The notes beneath the pieces are model-generated. The model was not told where the DNA came from. It saw only the letters and a program-made list of their open reading frames with translations, and did not search any database. Both the position numbers and the translations under genes were made by a program. Positions 7,935 through 18,819 of a DNA stretch of 64,000 nt are shown here, one piece after another. Location: contig NZ_CP129121.1 in NCBI RefSeq assembly GCF_030406665.1, positions 3,162,001 through 3,226,000 on the forward strand. The letters run 5' to 3'. The stretch comes from Halomonas halophila. GTDB lineage: Bacteria; Pseudomonadota; Gammaproteobacteria; Pseudomonadales; Halomonadaceae. Each line of letters opens with the position of its first letter. Within the stretch, counting starts at the first letter, position 1.

Positions 7935-8765
7935 ATGCGTCAACTCTTCGTCATGCTCGTCGTCGGCCTGCTGGGCTTCGGCCTCGCCGTCGACCATGCC
8001 GACGCGCGCCGCCTGGGTGGCGGCAAGAGCTTCGGCAGCTATTCGCGCTCGGCGGACTCGCCGAGCGCGACCAGCACGCGCACCAACGGCACCGCCGGTG
8101 CGGCCGCGACCCAGCGCAAGCCGTCCAGCGGCCTGTCGCGCTTCGCCGGGCCCTTCGCCGGCCTGCTGGCCGGCGGCCTGCTGGCCTCGCTGTTCTTCGG
8201 CGGCGCCTTCGACGACCTGCGCTTCTTCGACATCCTGTTGATCGGCGGTGCGCTGTTCCTGCTGTTCAGGCTGTTCGCCCGCAAGCGGCGCCCGGCAACG
8301 GCAGGCGGCCCCGGCATGGAGACACGCGAGTCTCACGAGCAGGCTCAGGCTCAGCCCCAGGCCTTCACCGGTTCACTCGGCGGCGGTCTCGCCAAGGAGC
8401 CGGCGTGGTTCGACCGTGAGCGCTTCCTCGGCGGTGCCAAGGAGCACTTCATGACCCTGCAGCGCGCCTGGGACAACAACGACTTCTCGCAGATCCAGGA
8501 CTACGTGACACCGGAGCTCTACAACCTGTTGCGCGAGGAACGCGACCAGCAGCCGGCGAACAACCGCACCGAGGTCGTGCGTCTGTTCGCCGAGCTCGGC
8601 AGCATCCAGGAAATCGGCTCCCAGGCCGAGGCTACGGTGCTTTTCCACGGCATTCTCGACGAGAACGGCGAGCAGAACGCCTTCAACGAGACCTGGCACC
8701 TGGTGCGCGAGCTTCGAGAAGGCGCCCCCTGGCACGTTCAGGGCATCGAGCAAAATCCCGCCTGA
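7935..8765 (+). CDS. Tim44-like domain membrane protein
   Basis: A 276-residue protein. It begins with a signal-like hydrophobic segment (residues 3-20) followed by a low-complexity Ser/Arg/Thr stretch. Two further hydrophobic segments lie near 75-110 (FAGPFAGLLAGGLLASLFFGG and FFDILLIGGALFLLFRLFA), and a soluble Tim44-like domain runs over about residues 145-276, including the FLGGAKEHFMTLQRAWDNNDF start. Bacterial members are inner-membrane proteins of uncertain function, with the domain of the mitochondrial import factor Tim44. The ATG at 7935 follows CTGGAG. It ends before a strong terminator and looks monocistronic. Confidence 0.85.
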   Translation: MRQLFVMLVVGLLGFGLAVDHADARRLGGGKSFGSYSRSADSPSATSTRTNGTAGAAATQRKPSSGLSRFAGPFAGLLAGGLLASLFFGGAFDDLRFFDILLIGGALFLLFRLFARKRRPATAGGPGMETRESHEQAQAQPQAFTGSLGGGLAKEPAWFDRERFLGGAKEHFMTLQRAWDNNDFSQIQDYVTPELYNLLREERDQQPANNRTEVVRLFAELGSIQEIGSQAEATVLFHGILDENGEQNAFNETWHLVRELREGAPWHVQGIEQNPA

Positions 8766-8799
8766 TACGCGTCTTTCGCAGACCACGACAGGCACAAGA

Positions 8800-8825
8800 A
8801 AGGCCGGGCAATAGCCCGGCCTTTT
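8800..8825 (+). terminator. Rho-independent terminator of the Tim44-like gene
   Basis: AAGGCCGGGC, an AATA loop and GCCCGGCCTTTT form a 10-bp GC stem with a T tail, about 35 bases after the stop codon. Confidence 0.88.
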
Positions 8826-9031
8826 GCCATTCAGAGACCCCACCATCGGCGCAGCCCTCGGTCTTCATCAGCCTCTCGAGCCTCCACCGCAACACGCCTC
8901 TCCTGGCTCGTCATTCCCCTCAGAGCAAGCCGCGCTCTCGCCCCTGGTCCTACCCCCTTCGATACTGACGGACCGTGACACCTGCCATGTGACGGCATTC
9001 AGGGCATCATCTTCCTCGGGCCAGATACACG

Positions 9032-9068
9032 AACGCCCCCTCCAATCGCAGAGGGCGGGGCGTTTTTT
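9032..9068 (+). terminator. Terminator facing the end of the rRNA operon
   Basis: AACGCCCCCTC pairs with GAGGGCGGGGCG around a CAATCGCA loop and is followed by six T on the plus strand. It could stop plus-strand readthrough from entering the rRNA operon antisense. Confidence 0.7.
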
Positions 9069-9123
9069 CGGGTATCGATTCAGGCTCGGCATCGGCGCCC
9101 TGTTCGACCGTCCAGACATGAAG

Positions 9124-9173
9124 AACCCCAAACCTTTCAGGCTCGGGGTTATCTCGGTAATAAGTGCCTGACG
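9124..9173 (-). other. Vestigial second 5S 3' end with its hairpin
   Basis: A hairpin (AACCCC at 9124-9129 and GGGGTT at 9145-9150) is followed by ATAAGTGCCTGACG (9160-9173), identical to the sequence at 9279-9292 that spans the 3' end of the real 5S gene. The stretch from GGGGTT to GACG matches in both copies with only about three differences. The remaining 5S body is absent, so this looks like a leftover of a lost or recombined duplicate 5S unit. Confidence 0.55.
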
Positions 9174-9243
9174 GGGATCCGGCCGGCGCTCCGGTGCTCT
9201 CCAGGAACGCCCTTGCCTTCTCTTTTTCATCGACCCGAATGAA

Positions 9244-9272
9244 AAAACCCCGACTCGATGAGCCGGGGTTTT
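9244..9272 (-). terminator. rRNA operon terminator
   Basis: CCCCG-x-CTC and GAG-x-CGGGG arms flank a short GAT loop. Read on the minus strand, it is followed by six T, just after the 5S 3' end. This is the expected intrinsic terminator of the operon. Confidence 0.85.
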
Positions 9273-9284
9273 CTCGATATAAGT

Positions 9285-9400
9285 GCCTGACGATGACCTA
9301 CTCTCGCATGGGAACTCCCACACTACCATCGGCGCTGAGCGGTTTCACTGCTGAGTTCGGCATGGGATCAGGTGGTTCCCGCACGCTATGGTCGTCAGGC
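9285..9400 (-). rRNA. rrf: 5S ribosomal RNA
   Basis: The minus-strand sequence begins GCCTGACGACC and ends with GGTCATCGTCAGGC, so the first and last bases pair as in all 5S rRNAs. Internal blocks such as CCCATGCCGAACTCAG and CGCCGATGGTAGTGTGGG are the classic gammaproteobacterial 5S signatures. The length is 116 nt. It is the last gene of the rRNA operon. Confidence 0.96.
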
Positions 9401-9420
9401 GAAAAAGGCAATGCGAATCA

Positions 9421-9464
9421 TGCTGACGAGATCGTCTCTCGTGTATCCGCTGTCGTCTGTTGTC
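9421..9464 (-). other. 23S processing stem, 3' arm
   Basis: This segment is complementary, with small bulges, to 12404-12448 on the other side of the 23S gene (for example TGTTGTCA against TGACAAC and GTATCC against GGATAC). Such long flanking stems bring the ends of pre-23S together for RNase III cleavage. Confidence 0.7.
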
Positions 9465-9488
9465 AGTCACAGACCACTTGGGTGTTAT

Positions 9489-12375
<2,887 letters not shown>

Positions 12376-12403
12376 ATATAACCCCAAGGGGTCTGATCCG
12401 CGA

Positions 12404-12448
12404 TGACAACCACGACAATTGCCGGATACGCTTGAGACGTATCTCATG
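12404..12448 (-). other. 23S processing stem, 5' arm
   Basis: Complementary to 9421-9464 across the 23S gene, including TGACAAC, CGACA, GGATAC and GAGACG blocks. It forms the 5' strand of the pre-23S stem cut by RNase III. Confidence 0.7.
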
Positions 12449-12490
12449 CCCTCTCCCGGGTAGGAGAGGGACTTTGTCAGCATGATTCAC

Positions 12491-12502
12491 ATTGTTAAAG
12501 AG
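12491..12502 (-). promoter_or_regulatory. boxA antiterminator in the tRNA-Ala/23S spacer
   Basis: On the minus strand this reads GCTCTTTAACAAT, the conserved boxA motif bound by NusB/NusE (S10). A second boxA before the 23S gene keeps polymerase in the antiterminated state for the long 23S stretch, as in other rRNA operons. Confidence 0.8.
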
Positions 12503-12516
12503 CGACTGTCAATCGA

Positions 12517-12562
12517 CAGTCACAAACGTGTCATTGCCTTTTGCAATGATCGTTTGTGACTG
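12517..12562. repeat. Long hairpin in the tRNA-Ala/23S spacer
   Basis: CAGTCACAAACG (12517-12528) and CGTTTGTGACTG (12551-12562) are exact inverted copies, and the inner TCATTGC and GCAATGA also pair around a short T-rich loop. The RNA would fold into a roughly 20-bp stem between tRNA-Ala and the spacer boxA, probably an RNA-processing structure. Confidence 0.75.
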
Positions 12563-12601
12563 CGGATTCACATAAAACCGACTGCAGGACCCTGTGGAGC
12601 G

Positions 12602-12677
12602 TGGTGGAGCCTAGCGGGATCGAACCGCTGACCTCCTGCGTGCAAGGCAGGCGCTCTCCCAGCTGAGCTAAGGCCCC
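12602..12677 (-). tRNA. tRNA-Ala (TGC)
   Basis: 76 nt including an encoded CCA. The acceptor GGGGCC pairs with GGCTCC, apart from the usual wobble pairs. D-arm TAGCTCAGCTGGGAGAGC, anticodon loop CTTGCAC with anticodon TGC, and T-loop GGTTCGATCC are all present. It lies in the 16S-23S spacer after tRNA-Ile, the standard arrangement. Confidence 0.97.
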
Positions 12678-12702
12678 TCTGAATACCCATACGTGACATG
12701 GG

Positions 12703-12784
12703 AATTTTATTCAGGACAAGGCGTTTTGTGGCGACGCATAGCCTGCTATGCGAGTCACAAAACAACGCGGTACTGGATAAAATT
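12703..12784. repeat. 82-base hairpin filling the tRNA-Ile/tRNA-Ala spacer
   Basis: The interval between the two tRNAs is almost entirely one imperfect inverted repeat centred at 12743/12744. AATTTTAT (12703-12710) pairs with ATAAAATT (12777-12784), TTTTGTG with CACAAAA, and CGCATAG with CTATGCG around a CCTG loop. Small bulges interrupt the arms. It would form a long RNA stem isolating the two tRNAs, a probable RNase III or RNase E target. Confidence 0.75.
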
Positions 12785-12861
<77 letters not shown>

Positions 12862-12905
12862 ATTGGTCACGCTGGGTCTATACCCAAACAGTCTTTTGCT
12901 CTGGC

Positions 12906-12948
12906 CGATCAGATAATTCATTGTGGACACTTGCCGGGTGGCGGTGAC
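12906..12948 (-). other. 16S processing stem, 3' arm
   Basis: CGATCAGATAATTCAT (12906-12921) is the exact complement of 14613-14628 upstream of 16S. Pairing continues through GTGG, CTTG and GGTGAC blocks for about 43 bases with few mismatches. This is the RNase III stem of pre-16S rRNA. Confidence 0.85.
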
Positions 12949-12957
12949 GTCGTCGAT

Positions 12958-14495
<1,538 letters not shown>

Positions 14496-14585
14496 AAAGC
14501 TTGATAGTTCCTAAGGTGGAACCAAACCTGGTTCAAGATTCAAACGTCTCTTTGACGAGTCGCTTGTCTTGATATCTAGTGACTG

Positions 14586-14628
14586 GTCACCGACATCCCG
14601 ACAAGCGCCCACATGAATTATCTGATCG
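14586..14628 (-). other. 16S processing stem, 5' arm
   Basis: GTCACCG...CAAGCG and ATGAATTATCTGATCG (14613-14628) are complementary to 12906-12948 beyond the 3' end of 16S. It forms the 5' half of the pre-16S RNase III stem. Confidence 0.85.
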
Positions 14629-14642
14629 ATTGTTAAAGAGCA
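14629..14642 (-). promoter_or_regulatory. rRNA leader boxA
   Basis: The minus strand reads TGCTCTTTAACAAT, an excellent match to the boxA antitermination signal, located in the leader between the promoters and the 16S processing stem. Confidence 0.85.
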
Positions 14643-14712
14643 GCTCGACTCAATAAGGAGAAGAGCACCTTGCGTTCCCGGCCGCTTGACCAGTGCCTCG
14701 CAAGGAAGGCGT

Positions 14713-14740
14713 ATTCTACGTGATCGGTGCGTCGTGTCAA
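14713..14740 (-). promoter_or_regulatory. rRNA promoter P2 (proximal)
   Basis: On the minus strand TTGACA (14735-14740) and TAGAAT (14713-14718) are separated by 16 bases. A GC-rich discriminator follows (ACGCC), as expected for a stringently controlled rRNA promoter. It lies about 220 bases upstream of the 16S gene. Confidence 0.85.
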
Positions 14741-14853
14741 CCGGGGATCTTCAAGCTCTCGATAGAGCGAAGCGGATGACCGAGCGGTCGTCTTCAGCGA
14801 GTGAAGCGAGGTCCGATCGAGCCCTCAGCGGGCTACCGTAGCGAGTGGCGGGC

Positions 14854-14881
14854 ATTCTACCGATTCCGCTGACCCTGTCAA
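14854..14881 (-). promoter_or_regulatory. rRNA promoter P1 (distal)
   Basis: A second minus-strand pair, TTGACA (14876-14881) and TAGAAT (14854-14859), also with a 16-base spacer and followed by GCCCGCC. Upstream lies A/T-rich sequence (around 14903-14925) that could serve as an UP element. P1 and P2 have identical hexamers 141 bases apart. Confidence 0.85.
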
Positions 14882-15082
14882 TCGAGCGATTTCGACAATC
14901 GCCGAAAAATCTCAAGAAAAACAAGCGCTTTCGCCACTCATTACCGCCTGCAACGTTGCCCGTCGCCGGCAGCGGATGCGTACTTTACGGATTTCCCGAG
15001 GGCGACGCAAGAACTATTTGCCGAATCGTGACGAGGGGATGAACAAGGCGTGACACTCACCTGCACCGGCACCCGCGGAAAG

Positions 15083-15122
15083 CTATCCACACCCGCCTGC
15101 CCGCTCGACCGCCTGTGGATAA
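15083..15122. promoter_or_regulatory. Pair of opposed DnaA-box-like sites
   Basis: TGTGGATAA (15114-15122) is the exact reverse complement of the consensus DnaA box TTATCCACA. CTATCCACA (15083-15091) differs from the consensus by one base and points the other way, 22 bases away. They lie between the pssA terminator and the rRNA promoters. No AT-rich unwinding element or replication gene is nearby, so an origin is unlikely; a DnaA-titrating or regulatory site is possible. Confidence 0.45.
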
Positions 15123-15148
15123 TTCAGGCCCGGCGCCCAGAGACAACA

Positions 15149-15169
15149 ACGCCCGCACGAGGCGGGCGT
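15149..15169 (-). terminator. Terminator after pssA
   Basis: The inverted repeat CGCCCGC / GCGGGCG, read on the minus strand, is followed by TTGTTGTCT, about 25 bases beyond the pssA stop. Confidence 0.75.
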
Positions 15170-15193
15170 CATGGCCGGCAAGGATAACGCGAT

Positions 15194-16030
15194 TCAGCCC
15201 TTGGCGCCGCTCTTCATCTTGCGCAGCAGAGCACATACCGGGCCGGAAGCGACATAGGCGCCGAACAGCAGCAGCAGCATCACCGACGGCTCGATGGAGA
15301 TGACCACGAAACCGAGCACGATCGCCAGCAGCACCACGAAGGGCACCGGCCCCTTGAGGTCGACGTCCTTGAAGCTGTAGTAGCGAACGTTACTGACCAT
15401 CAGCACGCCGGCGGCACCGACCAGGAACAGCATCAGCAGCTTGAAGCCGAAGGCATCGGCATCGAAGCTGTGGAAGGTCCAGACGCTGGCGGCGACCACT
15501 GCCGCGGCGGAGGGGCTCGGCAGGCCGATGAACCAGCGTTTGTCGACGCTGCCGATCTGCACGTTGAAGCGTGCCAGGCGCAGGGCGGCACAGGCCACAT
15601 AGAGGAAGGCCACCACCCAACCGGTCTTGCCCACGTCCTGCAGGATCCAGGTGAAGGCCACGAGCCCGGGCGCCACGCCGAAGGACAGCATGTCGGACAG
15701 CGAGTCGAACTCGGCGCCGAAGGCGCTCTGGGTATTGGTCAGGCGCGCCACCCGCCCGTCCAGGCCGTCAAGCACCATGGCGATGAAGATGGCGATGGAA
15801 GCCGAGGTGAAATCGCCGTTGATGGCGGCCACCACGGCGAAGAAGCCGGAGAACAGCGCCGAGGTGGTGAACAGGTTGGGCAGCAGGTAGATCCCCTTGC
15901 GGCGGACCTTCTTGCCATCCTCCAACGCCTCCTCGACCACTTCCGACTCACGCAGGAAGGTCTTGGCCAGATCATCGTCGTCGTGTGGCGGCGGGGTCTG
16001 AGGCTCGCGATTGCTGGGGTCCTGACTCAT
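15194..16030 (-). CDS. pssA: CDP-diacylglycerol--serine O-phosphatidyltransferase
   Basis: A 278-residue integral membrane enzyme of the CDP-alcohol phosphatidyltransferase family. It makes phosphatidylserine from CDP-diacylglycerol and serine at the inner membrane. The signature D-G-x2-A-R-x8-G-x3-D-x3-D is perfect at residues 91-113 (Asp91, Gly92, Ala95, Arg96, Gly105, Asp109, Asp113). A hydrophilic, acidic N-terminal tail of about 45 residues precedes the helices. I chose the ATG at 16030 (MSQDPSN); in-frame starts up to 16072 exist but lack a better ribosome site. It lies downstream of ilvC on the same strand, separated by a hairpin. Confidence 0.93.
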   Translation of the reverse strand: MSQDPSNREPQTPPPHDDDDLAKTFLRESEVVEEALEDGKKVRRKGIYLLPNLFTTSALFSGFFAVVAAINGDFTSASIAIFIAMVLDGLDGRVARLTNTQSAFGAEFDSLSDMLSFGVAPGLVAFTWILQDVGKTGWVVAFLYVACAALRLARFNVQIGSVDKRWFIGLPSPSAAAVVAASVWTFHSFDADAFGFKLLMLFLVGAAGVLMVSNVRYYSFKDVDLKGPVPFVVLLAIVLGFVVISIEPSVMLLLLFGAYVASGPVCALLRKMKSGAKG

Positions 16031-16108
16031 GGTGTCATCCGTTGCGACTGGGGTTGGCTCCATTCTACACATAGAGCCCGGCGGGACTCATTGCCCATGA
16101 ACGCAAAC

Positions 16109-16132
16109 GAGGGCGCGGTTTCCCGCGCCCTC
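16109..16132 (-). terminator. Terminator after ilvC
   Basis: GAGGGCGCGG and CCGCGCCCTC arms around TTT or AAA form a 10-bp stem about 28 bases after the ilvC stop, followed on the minus strand by GTTTGCG. It may only partly stop transcription into pssA. Confidence 0.7.
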
Positions 16133-16159
16133 GCTTCGGCTGCTATCGATGACGCCCGA

Positions 16160-17176
16160 TCAGTTCTTGGACTTGTCGACCAGCTGGTTGGCGGCGATCC
16201 ACGGCATCATGCCGCGCAGCTTCTCGCCGACCTGCTCGATCGGATGCTCGGCGTTCAGACGGCGACGCGCGGTCATCGACGGGTAGTTGGTCTCACCCTC
16301 GTTGATGAACATCTTGGCATACTCGCCGGTCTGGATGCGCTTGAGAGCGTTGCGCATGGCTTCGCGGGACTGGTCGTTGATGACCTCACCGCCGGTGACG
16401 TACTCGCCATACTCCGCGTTGTTGGAGATGGAGTAGTTCATGTTGGCGATGCCGCCCTCGTACATCAGGTCGACGATCAGCTTGAGCTCGTGCAGACACT
16501 CGAAGTAGGCCATTTCCGGGGCATAGCCTGCCTCGGTCAGGGTCTCGAAGCCGGCCTTGACCAGCTCGACCGCACCGCCACACAGCACCGCCTGCTCGCC
16601 GAACAGGTCGGTCTCGGTCTCGTCGCGGAAGGTGGTCTCGATGATGCCGGTACGGCCGCCGCCGACGCCCGCCGCGTAGGACAGCGCGAGTTCCTTGGCG
16701 CTGCCGGTGGCGTCCTGATGGATGGCGATCAGGTCGGGGATACCGCCGCCCTTGACGAACTCGGAGCGCACGGTGTGGCCCGGGGCCTTCGGCGCGATCA
16801 TGATCACGTCGAGGTCGGCGCGCGGCACGATCTGGTTGTAGTGGATGTTGAAGCCGTGAGCGAAGGCCAGGGTCGCGCCCTGCTTCAGGTTCGGCTCGAT
16901 CTGCTGCTCGTAGATGGCCTTCTGATTCTCGTCCGGCGCCAGCACCATCACCACGTCGGCGGCCCTGGAGGCCTCTTCGACGGAAGCGACCTTGAGACCG
17001 GCGGCCTCGGCCTTGGCGGCGGAGGAGGAACCTTCACGCAGCGCGACGACGACGTCGACACCGGACTCCTTCAGGTTGTTGGCGTGAGCGTGACCCTGGG
17101 AGCCATAACCCACGATGGCCACCTGCTTGCCCTGGATGAGGGAGAGATCGCAGTCCTTGTCGTAATAAACGCGCAT
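16160..17176 (-). CDS. ilvC: Ketol-acid reductoisomerase (NADP+), class I
   Basis: A 338-residue short-form enzyme that isomerises and reduces 2-acetolactate to 2,3-dihydroxyisovalerate (and the aceto-hydroxybutyrate homologue), the second common step of branched-chain amino-acid synthesis. The Rossmann motif VAIVGYGSQGHAHANNL and the phosphate-binding LREGSSSA loop lie near the N-terminus. The Mg-binding DLFGEQAVLCGG and the later CLHELKLIVDLMYEGG helices are intact. The ATG at 17176 follows GGAG. It is divergent from ilvY, which sits 192 bases away and is expected to activate ilvC when acetolactate accumulates. Confidence 0.97.
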   Translation of the reverse strand: MRVYYDKDCDLSLIQGKQVAIVGYGSQGHAHANNLKESGVDVVVALREGSSSAAKAEAAGLKVASVEEASRAADVVMVLAPDENQKAIYEQQIEPNLKQGATLAFAHGFNIHYNQIVPRADLDVIMIAPKAPGHTVRSEFVKGGGIPDLIAIHQDATGSAKELALSYAAGVGGGRTGIIETTFRDETETDLFGEQAVLCGGAVELVKAGFETLTEAGYAPEMAYFECLHELKLIVDLMYEGGIANMNYSISNNAEYGEYVTGGEVINDQSREAMRNALKRIQTGEYAKMFINEGETNYPSMTARRRLNAEHPIEQVGEKLRGMMPWIAANQLVDKSKN

Positions 17177-17310
17177 GTGAGGCTCCTGAAAACGAGTATG
17201 AGAAAGAGGTGTCAGCGTTGATGGCCACCCGCGCCGTCTTGTCGCGGCGCTGGGCGTCAGGCCCCGGGTCTGCGTGCCCGGTCGATGCATCGACTCTACG
17301 CCAGGCACTT

Positions 17311-17338
17311 CATTGCGTAAAACGCTATATTTGCAATG
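17311..17338. promoter_or_regulatory. Candidate IlvY operator
   Basis: CATTGC (17311-17316) and GCAATG (17333-17338) are exact inverted copies separated by 16 bases in the ilvC/ilvY divergent region. A LysR-type half-site pair containing TTGC/GCAA fits the known E. coli IlvY operator character. The assignment is inference from position and symmetry. Confidence 0.55.
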
Positions 17339-17368
17339 TCATATCCCGAAATGTGAAATACTCAGCCC

Positions 17369-18259
17369 ATGGACATGCGCCCCCTGAAGCACTTCCTCGC
17401 CCTGGCCGACACCCTGCACTTCGGCCGTGCCAGCGAGGCCTGCCACGTCAGTCCCTCCACCCTCTCGCGGTCGATCCGCCAGCTGGAGGAAAGCCTCGGC
17501 GTGCGCCTCTTCGAGCGCGACAACCGCCACGTGACGCTGACCCGCCAGGGCCATCAGTTCCACGACTATGCCCGGGACGCCCTGGAGGAATGGGAACGGC
17601 TGCGCCAGTCGATGATGAGCGAGGCCCAGGCGCTGACGGGGGAAATCAGCATCTACTGCTCGGTGACCGCCAGCTACAGCTTCCTCTACGACCTGCTCAG
17701 CGAGTTCCGCACCCGCCACCCGGGCATCGAGCTCAAGTTGCACACCGGCGACCCCGCCCAGTCGATGCCAAGAGTACTGGCCGGCAACGAGGACATGGCG
17801 ATCACCCTGAGGCCGCGTCGACTGCCCGAGGCCCTGGCCTTCAAGTCGCTGACCCGCTCGCCGCTGGTGTTCATCGCCCCGAGGGAGCCTCAGTCATGGA
17901 TCCCGGCCTCACCGGAGGCGTCCCGCCCCGAGCAGTGGCGGGACGTGCCGATGATCCTCTCGGAATCGGGGCTGTCGCGGGAGGTCAGCGACACCTGGTT
18001 CCGGGCGCTGGGCCTCAAGCCGCGCATCTACGCCCAGGTCTCGGGCCACGAGGCCATCGTCAGCATGGTCAGCCTGGGCTTCGGCGTCGGCGTGGTGCCG
18101 GGCATCGTGCTGGAGGCGAGCCCGCTGGCCGAGCGAGTCCGGGTGCTGCCGGTGAAGCCGGAGCTGCCCCACTACGACGTCGGACTGTGCGTACTCAACC
18201 GCCGGCTGAAGAGCCCGCTGATCCACGCCCTGTGGGCCGAGGTCGAGGAGCACGGCTGA
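17369..18259 (+). CDS. ilvY: HTH-type transcriptional activator IlvY
   Basis: A 296-residue LysR-type regulator. The N-terminal winged helix (residues 2-60, RPLKHFLALADTLHFGRASEACHVSPSTLSRSIRQLEE split over helices) is followed by a long linker helix and a periplasmic-binding-like effector domain. Its divergent placement beside ilvC is the classic ilvY arrangement; IlvY binds acetolactate or acetohydroxybutyrate and activates ilvC. Length matches E. coli IlvY (297). A terminator follows at 18280. Confidence 0.92.
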   Translation: MDMRPLKHFLALADTLHFGRASEACHVSPSTLSRSIRQLEESLGVRLFERDNRHVTLTRQGHQFHDYARDALEEWERLRQSMMSEAQALTGEISIYCSVTASYSFLYDLLSEFRTRHPGIELKLHTGDPAQSMPRVLAGNEDMAITLRPRRLPEALAFKSLTRSPLVFIAPREPQSWIPASPEASRPEQWRDVPMILSESGLSREVSDTWFRALGLKPRIYAQVSGHEAIVSMVSLGFGVGVVPGIVLEASPLAERVRVLPVKPELPHYDVGLCVLNRRLKSPLIHALWAEVEEHG

Positions 18260-18279
18260 CGCTCCTTCCAGACACGAGA

Positions 18280-18301
18280 AAGCCGCCCCGTAGGGCGGCT
18301 T
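18280..18301. terminator. Terminator between ilvY and ilvN
   Basis: AAGCCGCCC and GGGCGGCTT form a 9-bp stem with a short CGTA loop, followed on the plus strand by CTTCTT. It lies between convergent ilvY and ilvN and may serve both. Confidence 0.75.
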
Positions 18302-18327
18302 CTTCGATCGGGCGGATCAGCTCGAAA

Positions 18328-18819
18328 TTACAGCGACAGGACCTTGTCGCCACGGGCGATCCCCGACACCCCCGTGCGCGCCACCTCGAGCAGCCCCACC
18401 GGGGACATCGCCTCGAGGAAGGCGTCCAGCTTGCTGGCGTCGCCGGTGATCTGGACGGTGTACTGGCTCGGCGTCACGTCGACGATCTGCGCGCGGAAGA
18501 TGTCCACGGTGCGCTTCACCTCGTCCCGCGCCGCGCCCAGCGCCTTCACCTTGACCAGCATCAGCTCGCGCTCGATGTGGCTGCCCTCGGTCAGGTCCAC
18601 CAGCTTGACCACGTCCACCAGCTTGTTGAGATGCTTGGTGATCTGCTCGATCACTCGATCGTCGCCGATGGTGGTCACGGTCAGACGCGACAGCGTCTCG
18701 TCGTCGGTGGGGGCCACGTTGAGAGTTTCGATGTTGAAGTTGCGCTGGGAAAACAGCCCCACCACGCGAGACAGGGCGCCCGGTTCGTTTTCCATCAGAA
18801 TCGAGATGATATGGCGCAT
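18328..18819 (-). CDS. ilvN: Acetolactate synthase small (regulatory) subunit
   Basis: A 163-residue regulatory subunit, the same length as E. coli IlvH. The N-terminal ACT domain starts MRHIISILMENEPGALSRVVGLFSQ with the valine-binding Asn/Gly loop, and a second ACT-like C-terminal domain follows. It activates the large subunit and confers valine feedback inhibition. Its ATG overlaps the large-subunit TGA (ATGA-type overlap at 18817-18821), so the two subunits are translationally coupled. The symbol ilvH would be equally apt. Confidence 0.96.
   Translation of the reverse strand: MRHIISILMENEPGALSRVVGLFSQRNFNIETLNVAPTDDETLSRLTVTTIGDDRVIEQITKHLNKLVDVVKLVDLTEGSHIERELMLVKVKALGAARDEVKRTVDIFRAQIVDVTPSQYTVQITGDASKLDAFLEAMSPVGLLEVARTGVSGIARGDKVLSL

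Larger units (their letters stand above)
8826..9243. other. Gene-free region downstream of the rRNA operon
   Basis: No gene is supported here. It holds a plus-strand terminator-like hairpin (9032-9068), a second hairpin (9124-9150) and a 14-base copy of the 5S 3' border (9160-9173). Short open frames cover it but have no ribosome site or coding character. Confidence 0.6.

Noticed and set aside
15083..15122. Replication origin at the DnaA-box pair
   Set aside because: Only two boxes, no AT-rich unwinding region, and no dnaA, dnaN, gidA or parAB genes nearby.
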